In this document: piece by piece, positions 52,987 through 64,000 of the stretch
Numbering within the stretch: the stretch's first letter is position 1
How the letters are laid out: the number at the start of each line of letters is the position of its first letter
DNA from: Scolanthus callimorphus
Lineage: Eukaryota > Cnidaria > Anthozoa > Actiniaria > Edwardsiidae
Direction: 5' to 3'
Length of the DNA: 64,000 nucleotides
Assembly: GCA_033964015.1 (NCBI GenBank)
Contig: CM066924.1
Span: 7,236,251 to 7,300,250 of the forward strand
The notes under the pieces: generated by a model
Told to the model about the DNA's origin: nothing
What the model saw: only the letters and a program-made list of their open reading frames with translations
The model's database searches: none
Program-made: the position numbers and the translations under genes

Positions 52987-53410
52987 TCATTTAAACTTGG
53001 TCCTAGAAACTGCGTGTGACTTATTTCCAGATCTAATATTCCCTGTGAGGAAAGTGGAGTCCAAGAACAACAACCACTGAAACTCATGTGCGTAACTGTC
53101 GAACCAAAACACATAACTTCCCCCATTTTCATCCCCGATAGATAAACAAATTTCAAAATGATAGTACTTCCATTTTTCACTGACAACTCTGTGGTACAAC
53201 GACTAGATTTCAAATGCACATTCTGGCAAGACGACAAGAAATCGGCTTTTTGCATTACAGCAAGGAAGCTCAAAGAAATATTCCACAAAACCCCTACATA
53301 AATCAACAATAATTAAAAGCTTACCTTGGCGATAATTTGACACTTGACCTTTCAGCTGCTGGCAGAAAGTTAACTTGGGAATTCCACCACAGATCACAGA
53401 CATCCGCCAT
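52987..53410 (-). CDS. Candidate minus-strand gene fragment, unknown
   Basis: A first exon (53410 to 53325) starts at an ATG in the context AAATATGGCGG, encodes MADVCDLWWNSQVNFLPAAE and on, and ends at a donor CCAAG/gtaagc in phase 2. A phase-matched acceptor (atgtag, about 53300) leads to GFVEYFFELPCCNAKSRFLV. After one TAG (or a ctag acceptor, about 53204) the same frame gives SLYHRVVSEKWKYYHFEICL up to a stop at 52987. A diverged duplicate of part of this lies at 52775-52875. I do not recognise it; it may be a young gene, a pseudogene or repeat-derived. Confidence 0.35.
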
Positions 53411-53419
53411 ATTTATCGA

Positions 53420-54690
53420 AATCCTTGAATAGAGCTGCTTTGCCGAAGCGAATAGCGTAGCAATCTCAAGCTCAACCTGCTCAAATTTCATCCCCCTTGC
53501 AAGTACAAATATCGTTTGTGTTGAAATCCGTTTGTGGTTTGCATTACTTATTCCCGCTTAAAAATGGAGAAATTAACTCGGTCGACACGACAACAAACCA
53601 GCATTTGCTCAGCTGAAGGCAAATAAGGCCGTGCATCTGCGCATGCGTCACAAGAAAGGCCCTTGTTACTCTCAAACCGAGGAGGAGGTCTATTTTGGTC
53701 GTATCGCGTCACAATTTACACCACAAACGTTCATATATCATTTTAAAGCTAAAAAGTTGGTCTATCTGATGGATAATTTTGTTTTCATTGTATCGTATAT
53801 AAACATATATTTTTTTAGCTCGAAAGGAAAAAGTACCGACTTTCTTTAAAAAATTCCAGCCTATTCAAATTAAATTGCAGAGCTCCAAATTTAAGCAAAA
53901 TCTATACTTTAGAAGGCGATCTAAAAAAGGGTTTGCGAGATTTTTGATTTTCCTTTCAAAACATAATTTATTCTAATGTTTGTGTTAGCATTGCCAAAAT
54001 ATCGATTTCCAACCTGTTTTACGTGATATTTCCGCAAATACGTAAAATATCAATAATCGCGCACACCTTTTTTCAGATCGCCCTCTAAGGAATACATTTT
54101 GCGGAAATCTGGAGCTTTTAGCATTAACTAGAAGTGGCTGGAGCTCTTAAAAAGCAAAAATTGGTACTTTTTCTTTGAAGCACAGTATTGTTTGGCTATG
54201 CCCCTGCTTAGTTCAATTTAAACCTAGGAGGCTAGTAAGAATATTAATATTATTATTTAGTATAATTACTGAAGTGATGCCACACGCTGATTGGTCGAGA
54301 CGTTTGGAATATTTTGCTTTTTTTATATAGCGAGTGCTCACTCCAACCGAGCGCGCGCTCTCGTTGGCTAAATCAAGGTCACGTGGTGAAGTACAAATCA
54401 AATATTCCCTGATCAAACAATATTGCGAAAAATTATTGACCGGTTGGTGAATTCTGCTTTCGCGCGTCGCGTTTGAGAACGAGAAAAAATAGAAGTTTAT
54501 TGTAAACACGCGCGTCTTATTTAAAAAAAACCTTTGCTGATTTTGAATAGTTTTTGTTAATGCAAGAAAATTGTGTTATTTAGGAGTGTTTTCCCTTTAC
54601 ATGATGCAGTCGGCGCACACTTTGTAACTTCACTTTCATTCTTGAAATACGTTTGTTTTGACTTATAATTGCAGTATGTTTTCTGCTATA
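53420..54690. other. Intergenic, nothing firm recognised
   Basis: AT-rich with scattered CTGATTGG/CCAATCAG words. No exon chain seen. Confidence 0.35.
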
Positions 54691-54698
54691 TAACAAAA

Positions 54699-54836
54699 CA
54701 CTTAATGACTACTCCCTCGGGAAACACAAGTTTTGTTTCCCTCGAATCTCGATGTTTCCCTCGACTTCGTCTCGGGAAACATCGAGATTCGAGGGAAACA
54801 AAACTGATGTTTCCCTCGGGAGCAGTCATTAAGTGT
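54699..54836. repeat. Near-perfect palindromic hairpin
   Basis: ACACTTAATGACTACTCCCT pairs with AGGGAAACATCAG-region sequence ending AGTCATTAAGTGT; the inner arms pair GAATCTCGATGTTTCCCTCG with its complement. A smaller hairpin of the same style (CTCGACTTCGTCTCGG loop) is at about 54980-55050. Confidence 0.85.
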
Positions 54837-55742
54837 ATAATATGAAAGCATTGGGGATCGGGCGCGCTCTTCATTATGAGAAACTAAAAATACCCCTAAA
54901 CCCGATTTTTTTGTCAAAAATCTTAAAAGTCGCTTGAGTAATTATACTAAACAATTAGTCGCTTCAGGCTCCATAAATATCAGCTAATAGTCACCTCGAC
55001 TTCGTCTCGGTGACTATTCGCCGATATTGACGTCGCCTTCGGCGACTAATTGTTAAATAAACACCAATGAAAACCGGGTGATCTCCCGCGCGAAAACTTG
55101 ATATCTTCACACATGAAAATAACATGATAAACATCACACTTGCCTTTGCTCAATGCTCGATTTTTAAAAAATACCCAACTTTTTTAGCCTAAAAAGGCTA
55201 TATAATACCAGCATTGTCTTTTTTCTTTGTCTATCATCATCTGTGGTGGCCACACCCATCCCCGTATGTTTCCTGGAATTAGCTTCAGCCCTTCAGATCC
55301 GCAGATTTTTCAACCCCTAAAAAATGCCTGGTAGAATTTTCAACCCGAAAAAAAAAAAAAAAAATACTTTTATTACAAATTTCATACCCAAAAAATATGT
55401 CGGACCCTCCATCATTTTTATATCCGAGTACCCCCCTGGGGATTTCTAATTCGATTTTCGTAAAATATATGTCGATTTAGTATTTCACTGATGTTTATAT
55501 AATAAACAAAACATTACATGGACGCTTGGAAATAAATTTGTATGTCTGCGCGGCCATGTAATATCCTCTATTTATGGCAGTATGTAATATAGGTAAGTTT
55601 TTGTTAGTAATCAGCAGAAGCTTTTACTAGTGAAGCCTTTTAATATTATTAAAATAACAAATAATGACAACAAAACTGAAATACATGAAAAGCTTTGCTT
55701 CCTAATGCTATAGTTCTTTAGAAATTTTTTACAGCAGAAAGT

Positions 55743-56208
55743 TTGCATGGAATATTAACCATTCCCTACTGTGTCAGAGAACCAAATAATTTTTATCTCA
55801 GCACTTCTCTCAGCAAGATATATAGAAAAGCGGAAGGTGCGAGCTCTGCTATGCGCCGTGCTACGTTTTTGCTGGAGGGAGGAAGACCAAAACACGTACT
55901 CGCACGGTTGGGATTTTTCGGCACTAGATGTGACGTTTATTTTTCAACTCGTAAATTATGTAAATTGGATTACAGTACTAACTGAATCACTTCAGCAAAA
56001 GGTGGGGAAGAAAAAACCGCCACCCACATTATCTAGACTATACACATATATACTATACTCAACCTTGCGGACTCGCTTCGAAACAATGTTGACAAGATAT
56101 GATCAAAACAAGTGGGCTGGAGTTGGGGAGGCGGTGGGAAAAAACCTTGAACTGAAGAATTTTTGGTTGAAGGCTGTCGCTGTTTCTTCCAAGAATAAGC
56201 TTAACTAA
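55743..56208 (+). other. Overlapping open frames of unknown nature
   Basis: Two plus-strand frames (55743-55985, 55771-56208) overlap. The longer has 145 codons and includes LELKNFWLKAVAVSSKNKLN, but shows no domain, splice signals or homologue I recognise. Probably not coding, or a repeat remnant. Confidence 0.2.
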
Positions 56209-57138
56209 AATGCTAGTCAGCCGATACATACAGGAATGGAACCACGTGAGTGCTCTGCCTTGATTGGCTAAAACAATTGCTTGGTATTTTCCCACTGACA
56301 GCCCGCGCGCCAGCTTGTCTACCAACTGACAGTATGAAAAGATACGTGCTCAGATAAATGCCATTATCTGTGCCAGATAATGTTTGTTTTTTTTCAGTTT
56401 GAACTGACATACTCATGGAGGGATTTGTATATAAGACAGCTTTACGCTATTTATGACGGTCTTTAGGAGCCTCCAGCACAGCTTTTCTCGAGCTCACTAA
56501 GAGCTGGTTTACCAGGCAGGTTGGTGAGTCAATGCCATGCAGACATGGCTACAATAATCAAAGTAGGGCAGTACTGTGCATTGTAGATTTGGATAGCTAC
56601 CGACTGGTTGACAAAGGGCCTCACAGTAAACAAAAGATCCTCATATATATATTTGGTTCCAAAGGCCATGTCGTCAGAATACCTTGATGAAGATCCTGCA
56701 GATTAGACAGGATGTCTTTTCGTTCACCACAGGAGCGGAAATGTCTCATTTCTACCAGAGGGTGCGCTAGTTGTGCAACTCCAAGGCCGGTGGCGCGCTG
56801 CATTGTATCTAGTGACACAATCCTTTAGAGCGGGTTTAAGATGGGTGTCGAAAATTATCTGCCTTTACTTGGCATTCTGATTGGTCGTTCATTTTAGTCA
56901 AGCAATCATTTTGAACTAAATGCAGCTACGTATTTTGTGGTCACGTGTTCGCCGCATGAATGCTTGTCACTTTGCTGGGCTTACAAAGGAACCAGTCACG
57001 TGCTTAATGAGTGGTACCTGTTTTATTTGGCTTGTGATTGGCTTAAAGAAAAACCTTTCAGCAGCAACTTGTCATTCCTCTCGTTTATGATTCGCTAGTG
57101 TATTTGGTCTTACTGCAGTCATTTAAAATTTGCTGAAC

Positions 57139-57627
57139 TAAGCCCTGGCCAAACGAAACGCAAGTTAACACAAGTTGTGACTTGCTCACTCTTGCGTTCA
57201 CTTGCGTTGAGGTGGCCAAAAGAGATGCATGTTTTTATGCAAGTTGAGTATTTTGTTGCTTTGCGAACGCTAATGACGACATGATCACGCCACTTTCGAA
57301 CACAGCGCGCGCTCAAGCTGGTGTCATTTCTTGTTAAAAAAAAGACGAAGTTGAGAATCCCACCCACGTTCTTGTAAATAAGAGCTAGAAATACAAGTGC
57401 AACATTTTCATGACTTGTTTTGGTCGTAATATGACGTTATTTTAGAAAACGAAGAAAATTGGAAACTTGCATCAACTTCCATACACTTGCGATGTGGTGG
57501 CCAAACGAGACACAAGTTGTCGCAAGTTGCATACAAATTTGAACATGTCATCGCTTGTCCGCGCAAGTTTCTGGCCAAACGAAGCCAAGTCGATGCAAGT
57601 AGCAAGCGTTTTGTATGGCCAGGGCTT
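57139..57627. mobile_element. MITE with TAAGCCCTGGCCA ends
   Basis: 489 bp. Ends TAAGCCCTGGCCAAACG and TATGGCCAGGGCTTA are inverted. The interior repeats GGCCAAACGA, CAAGTTG and CTTGCG words in both orientations. It ends 90 bp before the start codon of the downstream secreted-protein gene. Confidence 0.88.
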
Positions 57628-57717
57628 AAAGCTTATAATGTGCGATGTTCTTAGGCGCGCGCAACGGCCTAAAAGATGATTATGACGTCAGGTTAATCTT
57701 CCACCGCGACTGCCTCC

Positions 57718-57772
57718 ATGAAGGCGCACTTGTTTGCCGTTTTTATCGCTTCAATCTCCTTCACATGCACAG
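57718..57772 (+). CDS. LU-like gene exon 1 (signal peptide)
   Basis: 55 nt from ATG to donor, phase 1. Hydrophobic core LFAVFIASISF. The ATG was chosen because the frame runs straight from it into the donor and the phase matches exon 2. Confidence 0.6.
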
Positions 57773-60700
57773 GTAAGCGCTATCTGAAATAATTTTTCTA
57801 AGTTTATCATGAGTTCCCTACTGTTATACTTAATGTCTGAGCCAATGAAAAAGTAACTGTGAATTGGTTTGGACATGATAATCAAAAGAAGTATTCTTTT
57901 ACCGACCTAAGATGTTTAGAAAAACCATCGACGTTTTAAGATTGTTTGTGATGTTTGCACCCTGTCCTGGTCGAAGCACATCGAGGAAATAACTAGAAAA
58001 TATATTCCGGAATAGGAGCTTTGAAACGCCCTTCATTGATGAGTGCACAACCCTAAAAATCTATAACTCATTTTAATTGAACCTCACTTCCAGTACTGCA
58101 GTACAGTCTGGGATGAGCTTGCACTTCATCTCTCAGACAAACTTAATATATAGATTTAGCCACTGGCTAAAAGCGGAGCTCCCGTTTATAAAATTTTCTG
58201 CGCGAATGAAAGGGATTTTCATGTGTACATGGTTTATACTATAGGCTTTTTAAGAAAAAAGTGTCTCTTGATACTATACAACAGTGTTTTTCTTCGGTAT
58301 GTTGCTGCAATGACACAATACAAATACGGGACGAAAATAAGCATCCTGTCGAGTGAGATGACCTTCTTCCGAAAAATTAAGGTATTAATTCCTCCAAATG
58401 GAATGATTCAAAGTGCAATAATAAAGAGAATATTTTTTTAAGCATATTGCGTCGTCGATGACGTCATATCACCTGACCACTTCATTTTGCTCATCTGGTG
58501 GCCTAGACTACACTACCCAAGTTTCGTTGTTTTAGAGTTTTCCCTTCACGAGATATTGATTTTTCAAGCATAGATGACGTCATCGATGACGTCATATCAC
58601 GTGACCACTTTATTCGCTCACCTGGTGATCTAGACTACACTACAAAAGTTTGGTTGTTTTAGAGTCTTCCCTTCATGAGATATTAATTTTTCAGGCATAT
58701 ATGACGTCATCGCTGACGTCATATCACGTGACCAACTCATTTCGCTCATCTGGTGACCTAGACTACACTACCCAAGTTTGGTTGTTTTAGAGCCTTCCCT
58801 TCACGAGATTTTAATTTTTCAAGCATAGATGACGTCATCGATGACGTCACATCACGTGACCACTTCATTTCGTTCATCTGATGATCTAGACTACACTACC
58901 AAAGTTTGGTTGTTTTAGAGCGTTCCCTTCACGAGATATTCATTTTTGATACATAGATGACGTCATCGATGACGTCACATCACGTGACCACTTCATTTCG
59001 CTCATCTGGTGACCTAGACCACACTACCCAAGTTTTGTTGTTTTAGAGTCTTCTCTTCACGAGATAATTATTTTTCAATCATTGATGACGTCATCGATGA
59101 CGTCACATCACGTGACCGTGCTACAGCAACCCCCTTGTGGCATAGACAAAATATCCCATGTATGGCTGTCTTAGCATGTTCCCTTGAGGAGATATAATGT
59201 TTTCTTTGCATACCACAGGGTTCCCATGTGTACACGGACGGCGGACGGCGGACGGCGGACGCTATAGGTTTAATACCAGAAAAATAAAGAAAAAATCACA
59301 TCTCCCGAAGGAAAGCTTCTATAGAAGCCAAACTTGGACAAACTTTCAAAGACTATAAGAGGAACTCTACACCAAAGTCACGTTCCCTCACGCCATCAAT
59401 GACGTCATCAAAATGATCCATAATGCCCGTGACGTTCAAAAATCAAGTCGATGGTATACGTTTTTTCCCTTAGGTATGGTGCTCCGCTTGCGCGGGCCTT
59501 CGGCCCGCGCTGGAGCTCCGCTAAAAAGCTCCAAAACCGTGCGGCTAGTTATGACGCCAGTTCTGAAGACTTTCACGGTGTGCTGGGCTGGGACGGTGCA
59601 CGTTAAAAGGGCTGGACAGAAAGATATTCAAAGCATTACATGGCCTAGCCCCATCGTATATTGAAAATATTTTTTTCTTATCGCGAAGCCTCCTACAATT
59701 TAAGGGATGCAGATTATAAGGTAGCCGTTCCAAAGCCACGCACTGATTATATGAAGCGTTCCTTTAGCTATAGTAGTTAGCTATAGAGCTTTCTAGACCC
59801 AGCTCTCCCACGGCAAACCTGTACCGTTTCGTGTAATTTTTTTGATGCCATTGTATCTATCTGTATTGAGTGTTTCTACCGTGGAAAATAAAGTCTATGT
59901 ATGTATCTATGTAGACCTTTTCGCACTTTTCATCAACGCCTTTTAATCGACTGGGACAAAGTACCAGCATCATCGCGCGCGACGAGGACCCCATCACATG
60001 CAAAATCAGAGAGTCGATTCTCATCCAGAAAAGCCCGTGAGGAACCGGGACTTTGGATACCAATTCCTCCCGGCCTACGAAGCGTTGCTTGGCCGTTCAA
60101 CAGCATATCGAGGCCAAGCATTCAGTACCACTTCACATTGACAAAGGACTCTTGAATGAGCCTGTAGAGCTCATAAGCTTTGTACTTTTAAAAATTACTC
60201 GGGTTGGTGAAACTAAGGCTGCGTACACACTTGGTGCCCGGGCACTAGCAGTGCCCGAGTACAAGGTCCGGACCTTGTACTCGGCACCAGTGCTGTGCCG
60301 GGATTTGGGCTTGGGCACTCGAAAAACTGGAGTGTTCACATTAGTGCCCGTGCTCGGGTGCTGTGCCCGGGCACCAAGTGTGTACGCAGCCTAAGAATGC
60401 TTCACTCGCCAACGAAGTTCCAAATAGTTCATTTTGGTACAGTACCTTGTTTATAAGCACTTAATGGCTATATATCCTACTCTTGTTAAAAAAGGCTTTT
60501 TAGTAAGCTATTATCAGAGAGGTTAGAAAAATTAGAAAAGTCAAGATGACATCATCATGTTCTTGTTTCAAAGGTCGTTGCGGTCTGAGATTTTGCGCAC
60601 ATTAACGCCTTTTTGTAATTTTACACATCTCAGGCAAAATGTTGCTGTGTATGGGCATGTCCTTAAATTATTCCTCGAGCCCGAATGGGCTCTGCCTCAA

Positions 60701-63242
60701 TATCGCTAATATATTAACTCAGAGGAAATGAGGGCGACAGGAGTTATTGTTTAGTCAAATGACACTAGTAGGTCAATTTGTATAGCCAAAAACGTTTTCT
60801 GGTCTGGTCATTTGTCATTTTCTGGCTTTCAACAAATCCGACACTTCGTTGTGTTGCACGTTGTAATATATAGATTTAGGCAATGCCTAAAAGCGGAGCT
60901 CGAATCATTACTGTCATCGCGGTATCGACTTTTTAGTTTTGATGACGTCATCGATGATGTCATACCGCATGACCTTGGTGGTGCTCCCCCTTTCCACCAA
61001 ATGACTTTACCCAAGTTTGGTCACCTAGCGATGTTACCTTCTTGAAATATTGACTTCTCTAGTTTTGATGACGTCATCGATGACATCATCGCACTTGACC
61101 TTGGTGGTGCACCCCCCTTACCTCCGAGATAACTTTACTCAAGTTTGGTCACCTAGCGATGTTACCTTCTTGAGATATTGACTTCTCTAGTTTCGATAAC
61201 GTCATCGATGACGTCATGCCACGTGACCTTGGTGGTGCACCCCCTTGCCTCCAAGATAACTTTACCCAGGTTTGGTCACCTAGCGATGTTACCTTCTTGA
61301 AATATTGACTTCTCTAATTTTGATGACGTCATCGATGACGTCATGCCTCGTGACCTTGGTGGTGCACCCCCCTTGCCTCCAGGATAACTTTACCCAAGTT
61401 TGGTCACCTAGCGATGTTACCTTCTTGAAATATTGACTTCTCTAGTTTTGATGACGTCATCGATGACGTCATGCCACGTGACCTTGGTGGTGCACCCCCC
61501 CTTGCCTCCAGGATAACTTTACCCAAGTTTGGTCACCAAGCGATGTTACCTTCTTGAAATATTGACTTCTCTAGTTTTGATGACTTCATCGATGACGTCA
61601 TGCCACGTGACCTTGGTGGTGCACCCCCCCTTGCCTTCAGGATAACTTTACCCAAGTTTGGTCACCAAGCGATGTTACCTTCTTGAAATATTGACTTCTC
61701 TAGTTTTGATGACGTCATCGATGACGTCATGCCACGTGACCTTGGTGGTGCACCCCCTTGCCTCCAGGATAACTTTACCCAAGTTTGGTCACCTAGCGAT
61801 GTTACCTTCTTGAAATATTGACTTCTCTAGTTTTGATGACGTCATCGATGACGTCATGTCACGTGACTTTGGCGGTGCACCCCTCTTGCCTCCAAGATAA
61901 CTTTACCCAAGTTTGGTCACCTAGCGATGTTACCTTCTTGAAATATTGACTTCTCTAGTTTTGATGACGTCATCGATGACGTCATGTCACGTGACCTTGG
62001 TGGTGCACCCCACTTGCCTCCAGGATAACTTTACCCAAGTTTGGTCACCTAGCGATGTTACCTTCTTGAAATATTGAATTTTCTAGCTTTGATGACGTCA
62101 TCGATGACGTCATCCCACTTGACCTTGGTGGTGCACCCCCCTTACCTCCAAGATAACTTTACCCAAGTTTGGTCACCTAGCGATGTTACCTTCTTGAAAT
62201 ATTGAATTTTCTAGTTTTGATGACGTCATCGATGACGTCATCCCACTTGACCTTGGTGGTGCACCCCCCTTACCTCCAAGATAACTTTACCCAAGTTTGG
62301 TCACCTATATATGTTACCTTCTTAAGATATTGACTTCTCTAGTTTTGATGACGTCATCGATGACGTCATCCCACTTGACCTTGTTGGTGCACCCCACTTA
62401 CCTCCAAGATAACTTTACCCAAGTTTGGTCACCTAGCGATGTTACCTTCTTAAGATATTGACTTCTCTAGTTTTGATGACGTCATCGATGACGTCATGCG
62501 GCGTGACGTAGGTGATGCACCCCCTTGCTTCTAACATAACTTTAATTAACCCAATGTTGGTCAACTAGCGCCGGGCCGGAGCTCCGTTAAAATTAAACAC
62601 GAAGGCAACAAAAATAGGAGCGCGCGCGCGCGCGTGTGCGTTCTTGCCTATTTTCCCGCCTAGAATTGGGATGCCTGTGTGCCGAGCGGACACACAAACA
62701 CACAAACACACACACACAATTACACTATACGTTTTATTCAGGAATGAAAGGAAAAAATCATATCTCCAGTTGGAAAGCTCCAATGACGACCAAACTTGGC
62801 AAAAGTTGTCTTTAGGTTCATACCTGTCTATTGTCAAAGTCACGTGATATGACGTCACTGTTTACGTCATTGAAAATGACAAAAACATCTGAAACCACTC
62901 AAAGCGACTTGATGGTTATACGTCTGAATTCTGATACCACTTTTCCTTATGTATGGTGCTCCGCTCAGGAGCTCCGCTATAACTTTATAGCCCTCTAGTA
63001 GCTCATCCAATCACAACGCAGCATGACAATAGCATGATTTGACGAGAATACCACACTAGAGTAGATGCAGCAGCGTTTGATCATTAGTGTTGTTTCGTGT
63101 TTCTTTGTCTAGATGCGGCCATTACTTGCCACCACTGCAAACCTTCCAAGACTGTAACCGAATGCTTTGAGGAGGGTAGATCTAAATACTGTTCCAATGC
63201 CAACGCAATGTGCTACTACCGGGAGTCCCAACCATACAATCG
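57718..63242 (+). CDS. Secreted cysteine-rich protein, Ly6/uPAR (three-finger)-like, 5' exons
   Basis: Exon 1 (57718-57772) encodes a signal peptide, MKAHLFAVFIASISFTCT, and ends at CACAG/gtaagc in phase 1. Exon 2 (63113-63242, acceptor ttgtctag, donor ATCG/gtaagt) joins in phase and begins DAAITCHHCKPSKTVTEC, then CFEEGRSKYCSNANAMCYY. The spacing C-x2-C-x8-C-x8-C-x6-C near the mature N-terminus is typical of the first fingers of LU-domain proteins, often GPI-anchored or secreted. The exons with the remaining cysteines lie right of the window; a weak candidate start is at 63954, but it reaches a stop after 12 codons. The 5.3-kb intron is filled with mobile elements. Confidence 0.6.
58145..59526 (+). 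mobile_element. CRE-palindrome repeat element, copy B
   Basis: Same left end (AGATTTAGCCACTGGCTAAA) and right end (GCGGGCCTTCGGCCCGC hairpin, then GGAGCTCCGCTA) as copy A. Six tandem units of about 127 bp (58455, 58573, 58700, 58829, 58957, 59084) carry doubled TGACGTCA; the unit body is GTTTGGTTGTTTTAGAG-type and differs from copy A. A single-copy tail holds GCCAAACTTGGACAAA. Confidence 0.87.
59600..59900 (+). mobile_element. LINE 3' fragment (reverse-transcriptase C-terminus)
   Basis: Frames read KIFKALHGLAPSYIENIF, then (one frame away) YNLRDADYKVAVPKPRTDYM then KRSFSYSS, the common C-terminal signature of animal non-LTR retrotransposons. Stops and a frameshift show it is dead. It ends near a TATGTATGTATC tail and abuts copy B. 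Confidence 0.8.
60214..60394. mobile_element. MITE with TAAGGCTGCGTACACACTTG ends
   Basis: 181 bp with near-perfect 32-bp terminal inverted repeats running into GTGCCCGGGCAC; inner GTGCCCG words recur in both orientations. Open frames across it are by-products. Confidence 0.92.
60864..62982 (+). mobile_element. CRE-palindrome repeat element, copy C
   Basis: Left end AGATTTAGGCAATGCCTAAA then AGCGGAGCTC; right end ATGGTGCTCCGCTCAGGAGC then TCCGCTATAA. Thirteen tandem units of about 128 bp (from 60941 to about 62500) carry doubled TGACGTCA, GTGACCTTGGTGGTGCACCC and CCCAAGTTTGGTCACC. Units are very alike, so the array expanded recently. A CG/CA low-complexity stretch (62618-62725) and a tail with CCAAACTTGG follow. 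Confidence 0.9.
63113..63242 (+). CDS. LU-like gene exon 2 (cysteine-rich)
   Basis: 130 nt, phase 1 to 2. Encodes six cysteines in an LU-like spacing, ending RESQPYN. It has no start codon of its own. Confidence 0.6.
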
Positions 63243-63277
63243 GTAAGTACCGCGTGCAACCTTTTGCGTCCAATCCA

Positions 63278-63594
63278 GGGCGTAGCCAGCACTTATGAGA
63301 GGGGGGGTTCCAAAATTCAAAAAATAAAAAACTCCACATAAATCGGACGTTTTTTTGCGTTCTCGCCACAGGAAACCCAGCCAAAAATATTGATCTCGGG
63401 AAAAAACTAGCGTTTGAAGAAATTTGCTACATTTTATTGGAGCTTTTATTTGTTGTCTATTAAATATTTACTGAATTTTAGTAATAAGTCGGTCCAGAAC
63501 AGAGGCGAGGGGGGGTTCCGCTGCGGGAGAGGGGGGTTCCGGAACCCCTGGAACCCCCCCCCCCCCCCCCCCCCCCCCCCTGGCTACGCCCCTG
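63278..63594. mobile_element. MITE or repeat with AGGGCGTAGCCAG ends
   Basis: Left AGGGCGTAGCCAG and right CTGGCTACGCCCCT are inverted, each followed inward by G- or C-runs (a C-run of over 20 at about 63557-63580). It shares the GCGTAGCCAG word with 5764 and 30594. Confidence 0.7.
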
Positions 63595-64000
63595 CAATCC
63601 ACAGGAGATCCAGCTCTAGTCATGTGGTACTGTGAAAGAAACATGCAAAGTTGTCGCTGTAAAAATTAAACGTAAATGTAAATATTCAAATAAAATTATC
63701 ACATCTCGAATGTTGTAGTTTTAAATTTTATTGCATATAATATAAAGTAGGGTATTAAGAAAAAGGCACAAGAGGAGGCACTTTATTTCACAACTACAAC
63801 ATTCGAGGAGATTTGACATGATTTTATTTCAATTTGGATCTCTGAAGCACTATTTCAGTCGTATTTTCACACTAATTTCAACAAAAGTGATCTCGACAAA
63901 AGCTGACACCATGATGACTGTGCGACAGCAGTGTGGTACTCTAATTGTTTCAGAGTAAGCGGTGCCGAGACCCCAGGATCGGTATGCTATTAGATTAGGA

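Noticed and set aside
60053..60394. 113-codon plus-strand open frame
   Set aside because: Its second half is the MITE at 60214-60394.
63954..63993. Third exon of the LU-like gene
   Set aside because: The phase fits but it stops after about 12 codons with only one cysteine, too few to complete the domain.

Overview
The window is animal nuclear DNA: AT-rich, intron-rich and crowded with small repeats. It is dominated by one long plus-strand gene with about 35 short exons (most 60-300 bp) and AG/GT splice sites. The translated exons match spatacsin (SPG11) along its whole C-terminal two thirds. The host looks like a marine invertebrate, most likely an anthozoan cnidarian such as a coral or sea anemone; this is inferred from the exon-rich gene structure and the repeat style, and no sequence here fixes the species.

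Layout. 1-456 is a near-perfect palindrome that runs off the left edge. 436-3095 is a compact element with 75-bp terminal inverted repeats; it carries an A32-like DNA-packaging ATPase gene (frameshifted at its P-loop) and a divergently transcribed acidic-protein gene. 3096-5573 holds duplicated flanks, a short minisatellite and decayed minus-strand coding sequence. 5574-51319 is the 3' portion of SPG11, ending at a TAG stop; the N-terminal exons are not seen and should lie left of the window. Its introns contain MITEs, tRNA-derived SINEs, a foldback element with arms of about 700 bp, three longer TIR elements, LINE scraps and large minisatellites. 51420-52235 is a 68-bp tandem array rich in CACGTG just past the SPG11 stop. 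52987-53410 has possible minus-strand exons. 57718-63242 holds the first two exons of a plus-strand gene for a small secreted cysteine-rich protein (Ly6/uPAR-like), whose intron carries two of the three CRE-palindrome repeat elements in the window.

SPG11 exon phases chain consistently from exon to exon except at four places. At each, one missing base restores both homology and phase, and each lies in a short homopolymer. With every other splice site intact this looks more like base-calling error than a dead gene, but the sequence alone cannot decide. Two small SPG11 exons expected from homology or phase are missing or only tentatively placed.

The features most worth following are the minimal ATPase element, the transposable arrays of doubled TGACGTCA palindromes, and the CACGTG array directly downstream of SPG11.
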